Source: Myxococcus eversor | GTDB lineage: Bacteria > Myxococcota > Myxococcia > Myxococcales > Myxococcaceae | Assembly: GCF_010894455.1 (NCBI RefSeq) | Contig: NZ_JAAIXY010000008.1 | Coordinates: 62,001 to 126,000 of the forward strand | DNA length: 64,000 nt | Direction: 5' to 3' | Part shown: positions 20,817-29,430 of the stretch, in pieces | How positions within the stretch are numbered: the stretch's first letter is position 1 | Layout of the letters: each line of letters opens with the position of its first letter | The notes under the pieces: model-generated | Told to the model about the DNA's origin: nothing | Seen by the model: only the letters and a program-made list of their open reading frames with translations | Database searches by the model: none | Position numbers and translations under genes: made by a program

Positions 20817-22877
20817 TCAGCGGCCCTGTTTGAGCATGGACAGACGCTGCTTCGCCGCGCGGCTCTGCGGGTCGAAGCGCAGCGCGTCCTCGAGCTGCTC
20901 CTTGCCCTTCTCCACTTGTCCCTGGACGACATACAGGTCGGCCAGACGGACGAGCGCGTCGGCGTTGTAGGGCTGCAAATCCAACGCCCGCTCGAACTCG
21001 CGGATGGCGGTGGGCAGGTCCTTCCGGCGCACGGCGAGCTGCCCCAGCATGATGTGCGGCTGCACGAGCCCGGAGGTCTCCGGCCGCGACGCCAGCGCCT
21101 CCACGGCCGCGGTGCCGCGCGTGTCGCCGAAGCTCGCCAGCGTCAGCGCCGCGGACTGGCGCACCCACGTGGAGCCATCCTGGAGCAGCGCCGCCAGGTC
21201 CTCCGTGGCCTCCTTGCCACCCACGGCGCCCAGCGCATCGATGACGTCCGCGCGCAGCACGCTGTCCTGCGTTCCCTTTAGCGCGGCGCGCAGGGCCGGC
21301 ACGGCCTCTTTCTTGTACCGACGCCCGAGCACCTTCGCCGCCACGCCGCGCAGCGACGCCGCCTCCTTCGAGTCGGCGAGCACGGCCTCCAGCGCGGGCC
21401 GGCTGGTGTCCGCCGTCTTGTCATCGAAGGCATCCGCCAGGCGCACGCGCCGCTCCTGCCGCTTCGCGGAGTCCGGCCACAGTTTCGTCAGGGCCTGGTC
21501 CATGGCCTCGGGCGTCTGTTTCGTGTGGCAGGTGTTGCAGGCATTGGGGATGGCGTGGCGCGTGGTGTTCCCGGGCGCGGGCACGTCGAGCGCGTGGTCC
21601 GCGAACTTGTCGAGCACGCCGGAGACGACGGGCGGCATGTGACAGGCCAGGCAGTCCTGCGCGGCGCGGCCGGTGTGCTGGGTGTGTTTCGTGCCCGCGG
21701 CGAACAGGTCCGCGTGGCATTGCTGACAGGTGGCCGAGCCCACCGAGATTTTCGCGGCGGTCTTCTCCGGAAGGTTCAGCTCGTTGGGGGCGTGCGGCTC
21801 GTGCGGCGCGGTGTGACAGGTGAGGCAGGTGGCGCCGCCCTGGAGGTGGCACTGCGACTGGATGAGGGCCTGGTACTCGAAGCTGGAGGTGCTGGGGCGA
21901 CCGTCGGTGAAGTAGTCGCCGGAGCGCTCGTTGCCCACGAAGAGGACGATGGGCTGGTAGAAGTCCTCATATTTCTGGCCGGGCTGGAAGCGGTGCGCGC
22001 CGTCGAGGATGGGGAAGAGGGGACGGCGCGGGCCATGGCACTGCGCGCACACCGCGAAGCCCAGCTCCGAGGACAGCTTCGATGGCTGGACGATGTCCTT
22101 CGGGTCCTGCGTGTCGGCGTGCCTGGCGCCGGGGCCGTGGCAGCTCTCGCACGCGACGCCCGCGTCGGTGAAGCGTGTCGTCCACGTGTGGGTCGCGCGG
22201 TCATGGCGCGCGTCGAGCCCGGTGACGTGACAGTCCAGACACGCGTGCTGTGCGCTGCGACGGAAGTTGGCCCAGAAGAACGGATGGTCCGGAGTGAGCG
22301 CGCCCTGCTTCGTCTCCGAGTAGTCCACCCACTCGCTCTTGCCGGTGACGTGGTAGTAGACGGGCAGCACCTGCCAGCGACCGTCGGCGAGCACGGTGAC
22401 TGGGTCCTGCATGCGTTTGCCGCCCACCACCCACTGCACCGGGAACTCCGCGAGCTGACCGTCCGCGCCCTTCGTGCGCATGAAGTGGTGCTCGCCGTCG
22501 CGGCGCATCCACGCCTCGCTGGAGTCTCCCTTGAAGTGCGTATTCTTCCGGTAGTCGCCCACCACGAACTTCGACGTCGCCGGGGACAGCGCGCGCGAGT
22601 GCCAGCCCTTGCTCCATTCGGAGTGCTCGTCCTCGTGGCACTCACCGCACGCCTCGGCGCCGGCGTAGACACCGCGTGGCGGGTGTCCGTCCTTCACCTC
22701 CGTGGGAGGCGGCGTGGCCTGGGCCACGGGCACGGGAGCGGGCTTGGGAGGCGTGGGAGCGGAGGCGCTCGCGGTGGCCGGAGCAGCCGGCGTGCGCAGC
22801 GCGAAGGTGACTCCCGCGGCCGTGCCAATCAACGCGAGGAGGACGAGGGCGAGCAGGGCGGGACGAGCGGGGCGCAT
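20817..22877 (-). CDS. Eight-haem c-type cytochrome fused to HEAT and TPR repeats
   Basis: 686 residues from the ATG at 22877, which gives an immediate signal anchor (ALLALVLLALIGTAAGVTFAL). A Pro/Ala linker is followed by eight CxxCH haem sites (CGECH, CLDCH, CESCH, CAQCH, CLTCH, CQQCH, CLACH, CNTCH) over about 360 residues, in the cytochrome c554-like multihaem family. The last 220 residues carry HEAT-like repeats (LRADVIDALGAVGGKEATED, WVRQSAALTLASFGDTRG) and TPR units (IREFERALDLQPYNADALVR). It is probably periplasmic and membrane-tethered, an electron carrier or oxidoreductase; substrate unknown. Confidence 0.88.
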   Translation of the reverse strand: MRPARPALLALVLLALIGTAAGVTFALRTPAAPATASASAPTPPKPAPVPVAQATPPPTEVKDGHPPRGVYAGAEACGECHEDEHSEWSKGWHSRALSPATSKFVVGDYRKNTHFKGDSSEAWMRRDGEHHFMRTKGADGQLAEFPVQWVVGGKRMQDPVTVLADGRWQVLPVYYHVTGKSEWVDYSETKQGALTPDHPFFWANFRRSAQHACLDCHVTGLDARHDRATHTWTTRFTDAGVACESCHGPGARHADTQDPKDIVQPSKLSSELGFAVCAQCHGPRRPLFPILDGAHRFQPGQKYEDFYQPIVLFVGNERSGDYFTDGRPSTSSFEYQALIQSQCHLQGGATCLTCHTAPHEPHAPNELNLPEKTAAKISVGSATCQQCHADLFAAGTKHTQHTGRAAQDCLACHMPPVVSGVLDKFADHALDVPAPGNTTRHAIPNACNTCHTKQTPEAMDQALTKLWPDSAKRQERRVRLADAFDDKTADTSRPALEAVLADSKEAASLRGVAAKVLGRRYKKEAVPALRAALKGTQDSVLRADVIDALGAVGGKEATEDLAALLQDGSTWVRQSAALTLASFGDTRGTAAVEALASRPETSGLVQPHIMLGQLAVRRKDLPTAIREFERALDLQPYNADALVRLADLYVVQGQVEKGKEQLEDALRFDPQSRAAKQRLSMLKQGR

Positions 22878-22979
22878 GTCGGAAGTCCCCTCAGCCTGCC
22901 CGTCGCGCCCTGTCGTGACAAGCAGGGCTCCCAGGGATGGCGGGATTGAGCCGTCCTCCCAGGTTGGACCGTCCGTCAC

Positions 22980-23008
22980 CCCGCCCCGCGTGCGAGCAGC
23001 GGGGCGGG
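22980..23008 (-). terminator. GC hairpin downstream of the secreted-protein gene
   Basis: A perfect 10-bp inverted repeat (cccgccccgc / gcggggcggg) with a 9-base loop lies 17 bases past the stop of the leftward gene ending at 23025. There is no U-tract; a stem-loop terminator is the simplest explanation. Confidence 0.5.
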
Positions 23009-23024
23009 AGCGAGCGGTGTGTCG

Positions 23025-24044
23025 CTACTCCTTGGGCTCGTAGTACTTCACCGGTCCGGAGAGCCACACGGTGGTGCCCTCCGTGCGCTCCAGCAGTTCG
23101 TCCGCCAGCTTGCTCCAGTCCTCGTAGGGGCCCACGACCTCCAGGCTGGAGGGCACGTAGCCGAGGAACTTCTGGGGGCCCACCGCGCGGACCGTCGCGG
23201 AGGGCGCGCGGTACGGGCCTTCGTTGTGGAAGCCGTAGAGGCCCCAGGTCTTCCAGGAGCGGCTCAGCGCGTCGTAGCGCAGCGGTGCGCAGCTCGTCTC
23301 GGCGATTCGCGCGGCGTCCGTGTCGCTCTCACCCGAGCAGACCTGGAGGCTGTCACCGAGCTTCACGTCCTCGAGCGGGCAGGACACCTGGAGGGAGTGC
23401 TTGCAGTGGCCGATGGGCTCGGGCGCGCCGCGCTCGCTCCAGAAGGCCTGGACGAAGGCCGCCGAGCCCGTCGGGTCCTCCCACTGGATGGACTCACCCA
23501 GGCCCTGGAGCCGGACCCAGGGGACGGAGGTGCGCTGGACGAGCTCCTCCGCCAGTCGCTCCTTCTCCCACGTGTGTCCGATGGGCTCCAGCTTGAAGGG
23601 GACGAACCCCACGTAGCCTCCCGACTCCAGGGGAGCCAGGGTTCCGGCGCCGTCGAGCGTGACGCCTCCGCCCGTCGAGCCACCCGGACGTCCCGCGACA
23701 CCGCCGCCGGTTCCCGAATCATTCCTCGCCTGGTCGCAGAGGTTGGTACAGGCGTTCGGGGCGTCCTTCTTGGCCTCCTCCACGTTCTCCGTGGAGCAGC
23801 CCGTGGCGAACTTGAAGTTGGTGACGGTGGGCGGAGGGCAATGACAGGGGATTTCCCATGTGAACTTGCAATACGGCTCGAATCCCTTCGGAGGCTCGCC
23901 AGTTCCGTTGGACGCAAATCCGATGACGCCCCCGAAGGTGCGCGCCTGGGCCGGCGTGCTCCAGGTGACGACGCTCAGGGTGGCCAGGAGCCCGAGCAAT
24001 GAAATCCTCGACGTGAAACGAATCAGGCGCGGCTGAGGAAACAT
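23025..24044 (-). CDS. Secreted Cys-containing hypothetical protein with duplicated module
   Basis: 339 residues. A signal peptide (LLGLLATLSVVTWSTPAQA) precedes a Cys-rich region with EIPCHCPPP and ATGCSTENVEEAKKDAPNAC, then a Gly/Thr-rich linker. Two related segments follow: one around residues 143-190 (GYVGFVPFKLEPIGHTWEKE...) and one at the C-terminus (FLGYVPSSLEVVGPYEDWSK...), both with the pattern GYVP-x-L-E-x-x-G ... LAEEL-x-R-T ... VWL. I do not recognise the family. A strong ggagg lies 7 bases before the ATG. It is transcribed alone, with a hairpin after the stop. Confidence 0.8.
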   Translation of the reverse strand: MFPQPRLIRFTSRISLLGLLATLSVVTWSTPAQARTFGGVIGFASNGTGEPPKGFEPYCKFTWEIPCHCPPPTVTNFKFATGCSTENVEEAKKDAPNACTNLCDQARNDSGTGGGVAGRPGGSTGGGVTLDGAGTLAPLESGGYVGFVPFKLEPIGHTWEKERLAEELVQRTSVPWVRLQGLGESIQWEDPTGSAAFVQAFWSERGAPEPIGHCKHSLQVSCPLEDVKLGDSLQVCSGESDTDAARIAETSCAPLRYDALSRSWKTWGLYGFHNEGPYRAPSATVRAVGPQKFLGYVPSSLEVVGPYEDWSKLADELLERTEGTTVWLSGPVKYYEPKE

Positions 24045-24190
24045 GAGTGACCTCCGTCAATGAGTTGCACCAGCAGCCTGACTGTCACTGGGATTATTCA
24101 CAATGGGTGTTGATTGACTTCTCGGGGAGTAGCGTTTTGTGTCACAGGCAGGGTTGACCCTGGCGTGTCCGGGGGAGAGGCTGGCGGGCG

Positions 24191-25432
24191 ATGCTCAAGC
24201 TCCAGTGGCTCCAGGTCCACCAGTACCGCTCCGTGAAGCCCGGCACGCGGCTGTCGTTCAGCCCGTCCTTCAACGTGTTGCTGGGCCGCAACGGCACGGG
24301 GAAGACGTTGCTCTTGGACCTCCTGGCCGCCGTCGCCAGCTCGGACTTCACGGCCATGGCACAGGAGCCCTTCGAGTTGGAGTACGCGCTGAGCGCGGAC
24401 ACCGGCCGAATCACGGTGCGGGTCCGAAACGTGCCCCAGGAAGGGCCCTCGGGTGCGGGGCTGTCCATGGACATCGTCGTGTCGCCACGCGACATGGCCT
24501 GGCCGCTGGTCATCCGCCGCGAGGGGCTCCAGGTCACCGTCTCGCGCGAGGGTGACACCTCGCTCGTCGTCCAGGAGCGACTGGCCCCCGAGGTCGCCGG
24601 CCGGCTGTGGCTGGTCCTCATGTCCGGAGGCATCGCCTGGGTGGAGAAGACGGGCGAGGGCGCGGCCACGGTGGAGCCGCTCTTGGCCATGGCCCGTGAG
24701 GTGTCGGCGCTGGCGGGGCTGTGCCGCTTCGACGAGGGGCTGGCCTACTTCGAGCATCTCTATCAAGTCGAGCTGCGCCTCTCCCGCAGGGCGGAGGGCG
24801 TGCTGGCCACGGGCACGGGGCTCGCGTCGGAGGTGCTGTTGGACGGCCTGCGTCGGCTGGCGGCGGCGCAGTGGGGCTCCGCGCGCTACGTCGTCCCGTC
24901 GGACGCGGTGCCCTTCCTGCGCGACGCGGCGCGGCTGCTCGGCTTCACCTCCGCGGAGGCCACCCTCGTCCCCATGGAGGCACCGCCCGCGGGCAAGTAC
25001 GAGTCCCTCACGCTCGGGGGCCTGGAGCTGGACTTCCTGGGGCCCGGGGGCACGCGGGTGTCCGCGCGTCAGCTGGGGCATGGCCAGAAGCGCCTGCTCG
25101 CCCTCCAGCACTACCTGGCCCGGGCGCGCGCGGTGGTTGTCGTGGACGAGGTGGCCCACTCGCTCCACCCCCAGTTGGTGCGGGCCAGCGTCGAGCCGCT
25201 CAAGGGGCGGCAGAGCTTCTTCACCAGTCAGAGCCCCGTGTTGATGGACCTGCTCGTCTTCGAGTCCGCCGAGCACGTGCGCGGAAGCCTGGTGGTGTGT
25301 CGTCGGGAGGAGGCCACGGGGCTGTTGACGTGGGAGGACCCGTCGCCGGAGGCCGCCGAACGACTGTTCACCGCGAGCGCCGCCACGCCAGGCCAGACAG
25401 GGGCCCTGCTCCAGGCCCAGGGGCTCTGGTAA
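24191..25432 (+). CDS. AAA family ATPase (RecF/SMC-like, AAA_21 type)
   Basis: 413 residues. WLQVHQYRSVKPGTRLSFS is the typical start of OLD/RecF-like ATPases, followed by Walker A LLGRNGTGKTLLLDLL (about 31). The C-terminal half has an ABC-signature-like GHGQKRLLALQ, Walker B VVVVDEVAHSLHPQLV and switch region FFTSQSPVLMDLL, in which Gln replaces the usual His. No nuclease domain is attached and no partner gene follows closely, so it is a solo ATPase. Such proteins occur in anti-phage systems and in DNA repair; function not assignable. Confidence 0.85.
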   Translation: MLKLQWLQVHQYRSVKPGTRLSFSPSFNVLLGRNGTGKTLLLDLLAAVASSDFTAMAQEPFELEYALSADTGRITVRVRNVPQEGPSGAGLSMDIVVSPRDMAWPLVIRREGLQVTVSREGDTSLVVQERLAPEVAGRLWLVLMSGGIAWVEKTGEGAATVEPLLAMAREVSALAGLCRFDEGLAYFEHLYQVELRLSRRAEGVLATGTGLASEVLLDGLRRLAAAQWGSARYVVPSDAVPFLRDAARLLGFTSAEATLVPMEAPPAGKYESLTLGGLELDFLGPGGTRVSARQLGHGQKRLLALQHYLARARAVVVVDEVAHSLHPQLVRASVEPLKGRQSFFTSQSPVLMDLLVFESAEHVRGSLVVCRREEATGLLTWEDPSPEAAERLFTASAATPGQTGALLQAQGLW

Positions 25433-25553
25433 CCCAGGCACGTCCGTTCTCCCGTGGGAGTCCGCGAGTCGACAGCCGGCGCACCGCGGCATGACTGTTG
25501 CCATGTCGCGTCACGGGCTGGCCTATCCTGCGGGGAGTGGGGAGGGAACCGCC

Positions 25554-26387
25554 ATGCCGATGCTGTCCGTGAATGGAACTGAGTTGCATTACGAGGATAC
25601 GGGAGGCTCTGGAGAGCCCATCCTGTTCAGCCATGGGTTGTTGTGGAGCACGCGGTTGTTCGACCCCCAGGTGGATGCGTTGCGGGGGCGCTATCGCTGC
25701 ATCGCGTATGACCACCGGGGGCAGGGCCGCAGCGCGGTGCCCGACGTGAGCACCATCGACATGGAAACGCTGTACCTGGACGCGGTGGGGCTGATGGAGA
25801 AGTTGGACCTGGGGCCTTGTCACTTCGTCGGTCTGTCGATGGGGGGCTTCATCGGCATGCGCATCGCCGCGCGCCGGCCGGAGCTGCTGCGTTCGCTCAG
25901 CCTGCTGGAGACTTCGGCGGACCCGGAGCCGCTGGCCAACGTGCCGCGCTACACGCTGCTCAACCTCATCGCCCGGATGGCGGGGCTGCGGCCGGTGGTG
26001 GACGCGGTGATGCGCATCATGTTCGGCCGGACGTTCCTGTCGGACCCGAACCGGGCGGAGGAGCGGGCGCTGTGGCGGGCGCGCCTCCTGGAGAACCGGC
26101 GGGACATCTGGCGCGCGGTGAACGGCGTCATCCGCCGCAACGCGGTGTCGCACGAGGTGCCGAACATCCGCGTGCCCACGCTCATCGTCGTGGGAGAGGA
26201 GGACGTGGCCACCGTCCCCGCGAAGGCCGAGCGACTCCACCAGTTGATTCCGGGCTCGAGGCTGTCGCGGCTGCCAAGAGGAGGCCACTCGTCCACGGTG
26301 GAGGAGCCCGCGCTCGTCAACGCCGCGCTCGGCTCCTTCCTGGAGTCGCTGGAGCGCTCGCCCGTGCCGTCCTCGCGGGCGGGGTGA
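25554..26387 (+). CDS. Alpha/beta-fold hydrolase
   Basis: 277 residues from the ATG at 25554, chosen because ggaggg lies 8 bases upstream and the protein then begins with the family's first strand (MLSVNGTELHYEDTG). HG oxyanion motif ILFSHGLLW, YDHRGQGRS, nucleophile elbow FVGLSMGGF (Ser about 96), acid in VGEEDVATVP and His in PRGGHSSTVEEP form the full catalytic triad. Members hydrolyse esters, lactones or enol-lactones (3-oxoadipate enol-lactonase is close in motif pattern), but no pathway genes are near. Confidence 0.9.
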   Translation: MPMLSVNGTELHYEDTGGSGEPILFSHGLLWSTRLFDPQVDALRGRYRCIAYDHRGQGRSAVPDVSTIDMETLYLDAVGLMEKLDLGPCHFVGLSMGGFIGMRIAARRPELLRSLSLLETSADPEPLANVPRYTLLNLIARMAGLRPVVDAVMRIMFGRTFLSDPNRAEERALWRARLLENRRDIWRAVNGVIRRNAVSHEVPNIRVPTLIVVGEEDVATVPAKAERLHQLIPGSRLSRLPRGGHSSTVEEPALVNAALGSFLESLERSPVPSSRAG

Positions 26388-26470
26388 AGCGCCGAGGCAG
26401 TCGCGGGTGAGGCCGCCCGTGGTCGTCCGCGCGGGCGGGGTGATGCGACGAGGCTGGTGGCTCGCTCCGT

Positions 26471-26510
26471 CCTCACGGCGACGCTCGCGAATGATGCGAG
26501 CGTCGTGAGG
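26471..26510. terminator. Hairpin between convergent genes
   Basis: An inverted repeat (cctcacggcgacgctcgc / gcgagcgtcgtgagg, one bulged base) with a 7-base loop sits between the hydrolase gene and the convergent SWIM gene. It probably terminates both transcripts. Confidence 0.6.
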
Positions 26511-26538
26511 CGCGAGCGGAACCCGCCCGGAGGCGAGC

Positions 26539-29430
26539 CTAGGTCTTCACCCCGAGCGTCTTCTTCGCCGCGCGCGAGAGCGTCTTGTCCCCGGCCGCGT
26601 CGGGGATGTCGAGCAGGGCCGCCGCCACCGCCTTGCCCGCGCCGTGGATGTTCTCGTTCGCCAGCTTCAAGTACGTCCCGAAGCGCGTGAGTCGCTCGGG
26701 GTGTGAGCGCGCCGCCTCCAAACGGGCCAGCAACACCTTGGAGAGCGCGTCCGCGGGGAATCGCTCGAACAGATTGCGCAGCGCCTGTCGCTCCAGCGCC
26801 TCTGGCCGAATCTCCGCCAGCCGGACAAGGGGCTCCAGCATCGCCAGCCCGAAGGTCTTGAGCGAGTCGGACACGACGCCCGGCTTCCACCCGTCGACGA
26901 ACGCCGCCAGCAAGGTCTCCGCCCCGCGCACGTCACCCAGCACGCCCAGCGCGTACACCGCCGTCTTCGCCTCCTCATCGTCCGCGTCGCGCGCCTCGAC
27001 GCTGTGCACGTACTTGTCCAGCACCTCCGCGTCTCCCAGCCACGCCAGGGCCATGGCGGCGCGTCGCCGCACCTCGTTGGACGGGTCTCCGTAGAACACC
27101 TGTCGCAGCACCGGCCACGCCTGCGTCAGCCCCAGTCCCTCGAGCTGGTCCACCGCCGCCAGTCGAGCCTCTCGAGTCGGCTCCGACAGTGCCCGCTGCG
27201 CGAGCGGGCGGACTCTTCCCTGTCTCACCTGCGCGAGCGCCGCCACGGACCCAGGGCCAGTCTCCCGGGCCTGGATGTCGTTGAGCACCTCGCGCGCATG
27301 GAGCCGCAACCCCGCGTCGTGGCCCTTGCGAGTCAGTCCGTCCAGCAGCACTCGCGCCTCATGGACACCCAGCTGTCCCAGCACCTGCATGGCGGTGCGG
27401 CGCACCATCCGGCTGTGGTGCTCGGACAGGGCCTGCTTCGTCACCTCCAGCACGCGCTCCGGCGGGCATGACGCCAGCGCCCGGACGACGGCGGTGCTCG
27501 CCGCGCCGTCGCTCCACGCCGGATAGAGCGATTCCAGAAGCGAGTCCGCGCCCAGGCTCGCGTAGTAGTGCGCCGCATGGGCCGTGGCCTCGTAGCGCGA
27601 CAGCTCTCCGCGAGCCCGCTTCAGCAGCGCCTCGCCCGGAGGCAGCGGCGTCTCGGGCTTCCGGATGTGGATGCTCGGGTGCGTGGGCACCGGCTCCAGC
27701 GTGTCGGCCTGGACCTGCGCCGCGCCCGCCAGCCGCACCAGGGCGATGCCGAGCACCTGATACACCTTGATGAAGTCGTCCAGCCGCTCCGCCGCGTCAG
27801 GCCGCTGCGCCAGCGCCTCCAGCAGCGCCCCGGGCTTCTCCAGCCCCAGCTCCCGCAGCCGAGCCACCAGCGGCTCCACCGCGCGAGGTGAAAGCGACGG
27901 CAGGCCATTGGAGAACTTCTCCGCCAGCTCGTCCCGCACCTCGGCCAGGGCGATGGCGGCGCGAGACGCTCCCGCCGCGCGTGCCGCCTCCGCCCACCCG
28001 CTGCGAGGCACCGCCACCGGCGCCTCCGGCCGCGCGCGCCGACGCCGACGCCGCGAGGGCTCCTCCGGCGCTTCACGCAGCCCCAGGCCGCGCAGCTCCA
28101 GCCCGTCCGGAGTCTCCACCACCACCGCGAGCGGAAACAGGGTGGGGAGCGCCGCCTCCAGCCCCACGTCGCCCAACACCACTTTCAGGGTGGCCCCTTC
28201 CAGCGCCGCCGCGAAGGGCTCCTCCAGCCGCGGGTCCGCAGGCAGGAACAGTCCGCGCTCGCCCGAGTCCACCAGCTGCGAGCGCTGTCCGCTCGCCAGG
28301 AGCGTCTGCACGCGCAGCGCCACCGGCAGCAGGTCCGGCGCGAAGACGTCCTTGCGATGCTCCTGGAAGGCCGCCAGCGCGGCCCCCACGTCCGGAAGCG
28401 CCGCCTTCACCAGTTGCCGCAGCGCCGAGTCGTCCTGCGGATGCGTCGTCTTCGTGCTCTCCAAATCCAATCGTCGAGGAGGAAAGCCCGGGTACTGCCC
28501 GCCCTTGGCCTCCTCCAGGATGACGCCCGCGTGACTCTTCTTGGGCTCCACCGTCTTGAGGAACGCGGGGAGGATTTGCTTCTCCGTGAAGTGGGTTCCG
28601 GAGCCCAGCTCCAGGAAGCGGCTCTCCCGGACGAGGAAGTTGTCGGGCGTGACGCGCGTGGTGAACGAATACTCCACCAGCGTCAGTCCCTCGATGGGCG
28701 CCCGGTCCTTCTTCGTCCACGTCTTCCCAATCAGCTCTTCGACGTAGCGGTCCTCCAGCGGCTCTCCGCCCAGGTGCTTCTCCACCTTGCGCGCGGTGAG
28801 CAGCATGTCCGCCACCAGGTCGGTGAAGACGGGCGGCTCGAACGTGCCCGTGCGCGCCGCCGCCTGCTCCAGCAGGGCCGCCACCTCCACCGCGCGCGCC
28901 GCCAGTCGCCGCAGCCCATTGGCGCGCAGCGACTCCGCCAGGGCGCGCACCTGCTCGGCCCGGTCCTCGGAGAGGGACGCCACGCCGGACAGGCCCAGCT
29001 CCCGCACCAGCGTGGACACCTGCGCCACGCCCGCCTTCATCAGCTCGCCCGTCTCCGTCTTCCCCTTCTTCACGCTCTTCTTCGCGGGCCCGCCCGCGCC
29101 CGCCGGAGCCGAGTCGGTGGTGACGAAGGCCTCTGGCGCGCGAGCCCAGGCCACCAGCAGCGCCGCCGCGTGCTTGCAGAACGGCCGCGAGCGCGCGGCG
29201 ACACAGGAGCACCGCCCCTTCACCTCACGCCCGTCCCCGAACACCAGCGACACCTTGTAGGGCGTGGCCCCCGAGCCGAGCGCGTCCGCGAACAGGCGGT
29301 TCTCGAAGCGGGACAGGTGCAGGAGCTGTTTGTCATCGAAGATGCGCGTCCCCTTCGACACCTCCGAGGGGTCGCCGATGATTTCCGTCAGCCCTCCGAC
29401 GCTGGCCACCACCTTGCGTATCTCAGCCAT
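26539..29430 (-). CDS. SWIM zinc-finger protein with HEAT repeats (YehQ-type)
   Basis: 963 residues. A SWIM zinc finger lies near residues 73-90 (GRCSCVAARSRPFCKHAA, pattern CxC-x10-CxH). A long middle region with a charged RRRRRRARPEAP tract follows, then a C-terminal third of HEAT-like repeats (VRRTAMQVLGQLGVHEARVL, VRRRAAMALAWLGDAEVLDK, YALGVLGDVRGAETLLAAF). It is the last gene of a four-gene leftward operon with VWA, DUF5682 and MoxR proteins and overlaps the VWA gene by 8 bases. In E. coli the equivalent is YehQ. The zinc finger may bind nucleic acid or a protein target; role unproven. Confidence 0.88.
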   Translation of the reverse strand: MAEIRKVVASVGGLTEIIGDPSEVSKGTRIFDDKQLLHLSRFENRLFADALGSGATPYKVSLVFGDGREVKGRCSCVAARSRPFCKHAAALLVAWARAPEAFVTTDSAPAGAGGPAKKSVKKGKTETGELMKAGVAQVSTLVRELGLSGVASLSEDRAEQVRALAESLRANGLRRLAARAVEVAALLEQAAARTGTFEPPVFTDLVADMLLTARKVEKHLGGEPLEDRYVEELIGKTWTKKDRAPIEGLTLVEYSFTTRVTPDNFLVRESRFLELGSGTHFTEKQILPAFLKTVEPKKSHAGVILEEAKGGQYPGFPPRRLDLESTKTTHPQDDSALRQLVKAALPDVGAALAAFQEHRKDVFAPDLLPVALRVQTLLASGQRSQLVDSGERGLFLPADPRLEEPFAAALEGATLKVVLGDVGLEAALPTLFPLAVVVETPDGLELRGLGLREAPEEPSRRRRRRARPEAPVAVPRSGWAEAARAAGASRAAIALAEVRDELAEKFSNGLPSLSPRAVEPLVARLRELGLEKPGALLEALAQRPDAAERLDDFIKVYQVLGIALVRLAGAAQVQADTLEPVPTHPSIHIRKPETPLPPGEALLKRARGELSRYEATAHAAHYYASLGADSLLESLYPAWSDGAASTAVVRALASCPPERVLEVTKQALSEHHSRMVRRTAMQVLGQLGVHEARVLLDGLTRKGHDAGLRLHAREVLNDIQARETGPGSVAALAQVRQGRVRPLAQRALSEPTREARLAAVDQLEGLGLTQAWPVLRQVFYGDPSNEVRRRAAMALAWLGDAEVLDKYVHSVEARDADDEEAKTAVYALGVLGDVRGAETLLAAFVDGWKPGVVSDSLKTFGLAMLEPLVRLAEIRPEALERQALRNLFERFPADALSKVLLARLEAARSHPERLTRFGTYLKLANENIHGAGKAVAAALLDIPDAAGDKTLSRAAKKTLGVKT

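Noticed and set aside
20675-20932. 86-residue extension of the TolC-like protein
   Set aside because: Arg/Ser-rich, overlaps the end of the cytochrome gene and places the signal peptide internally.
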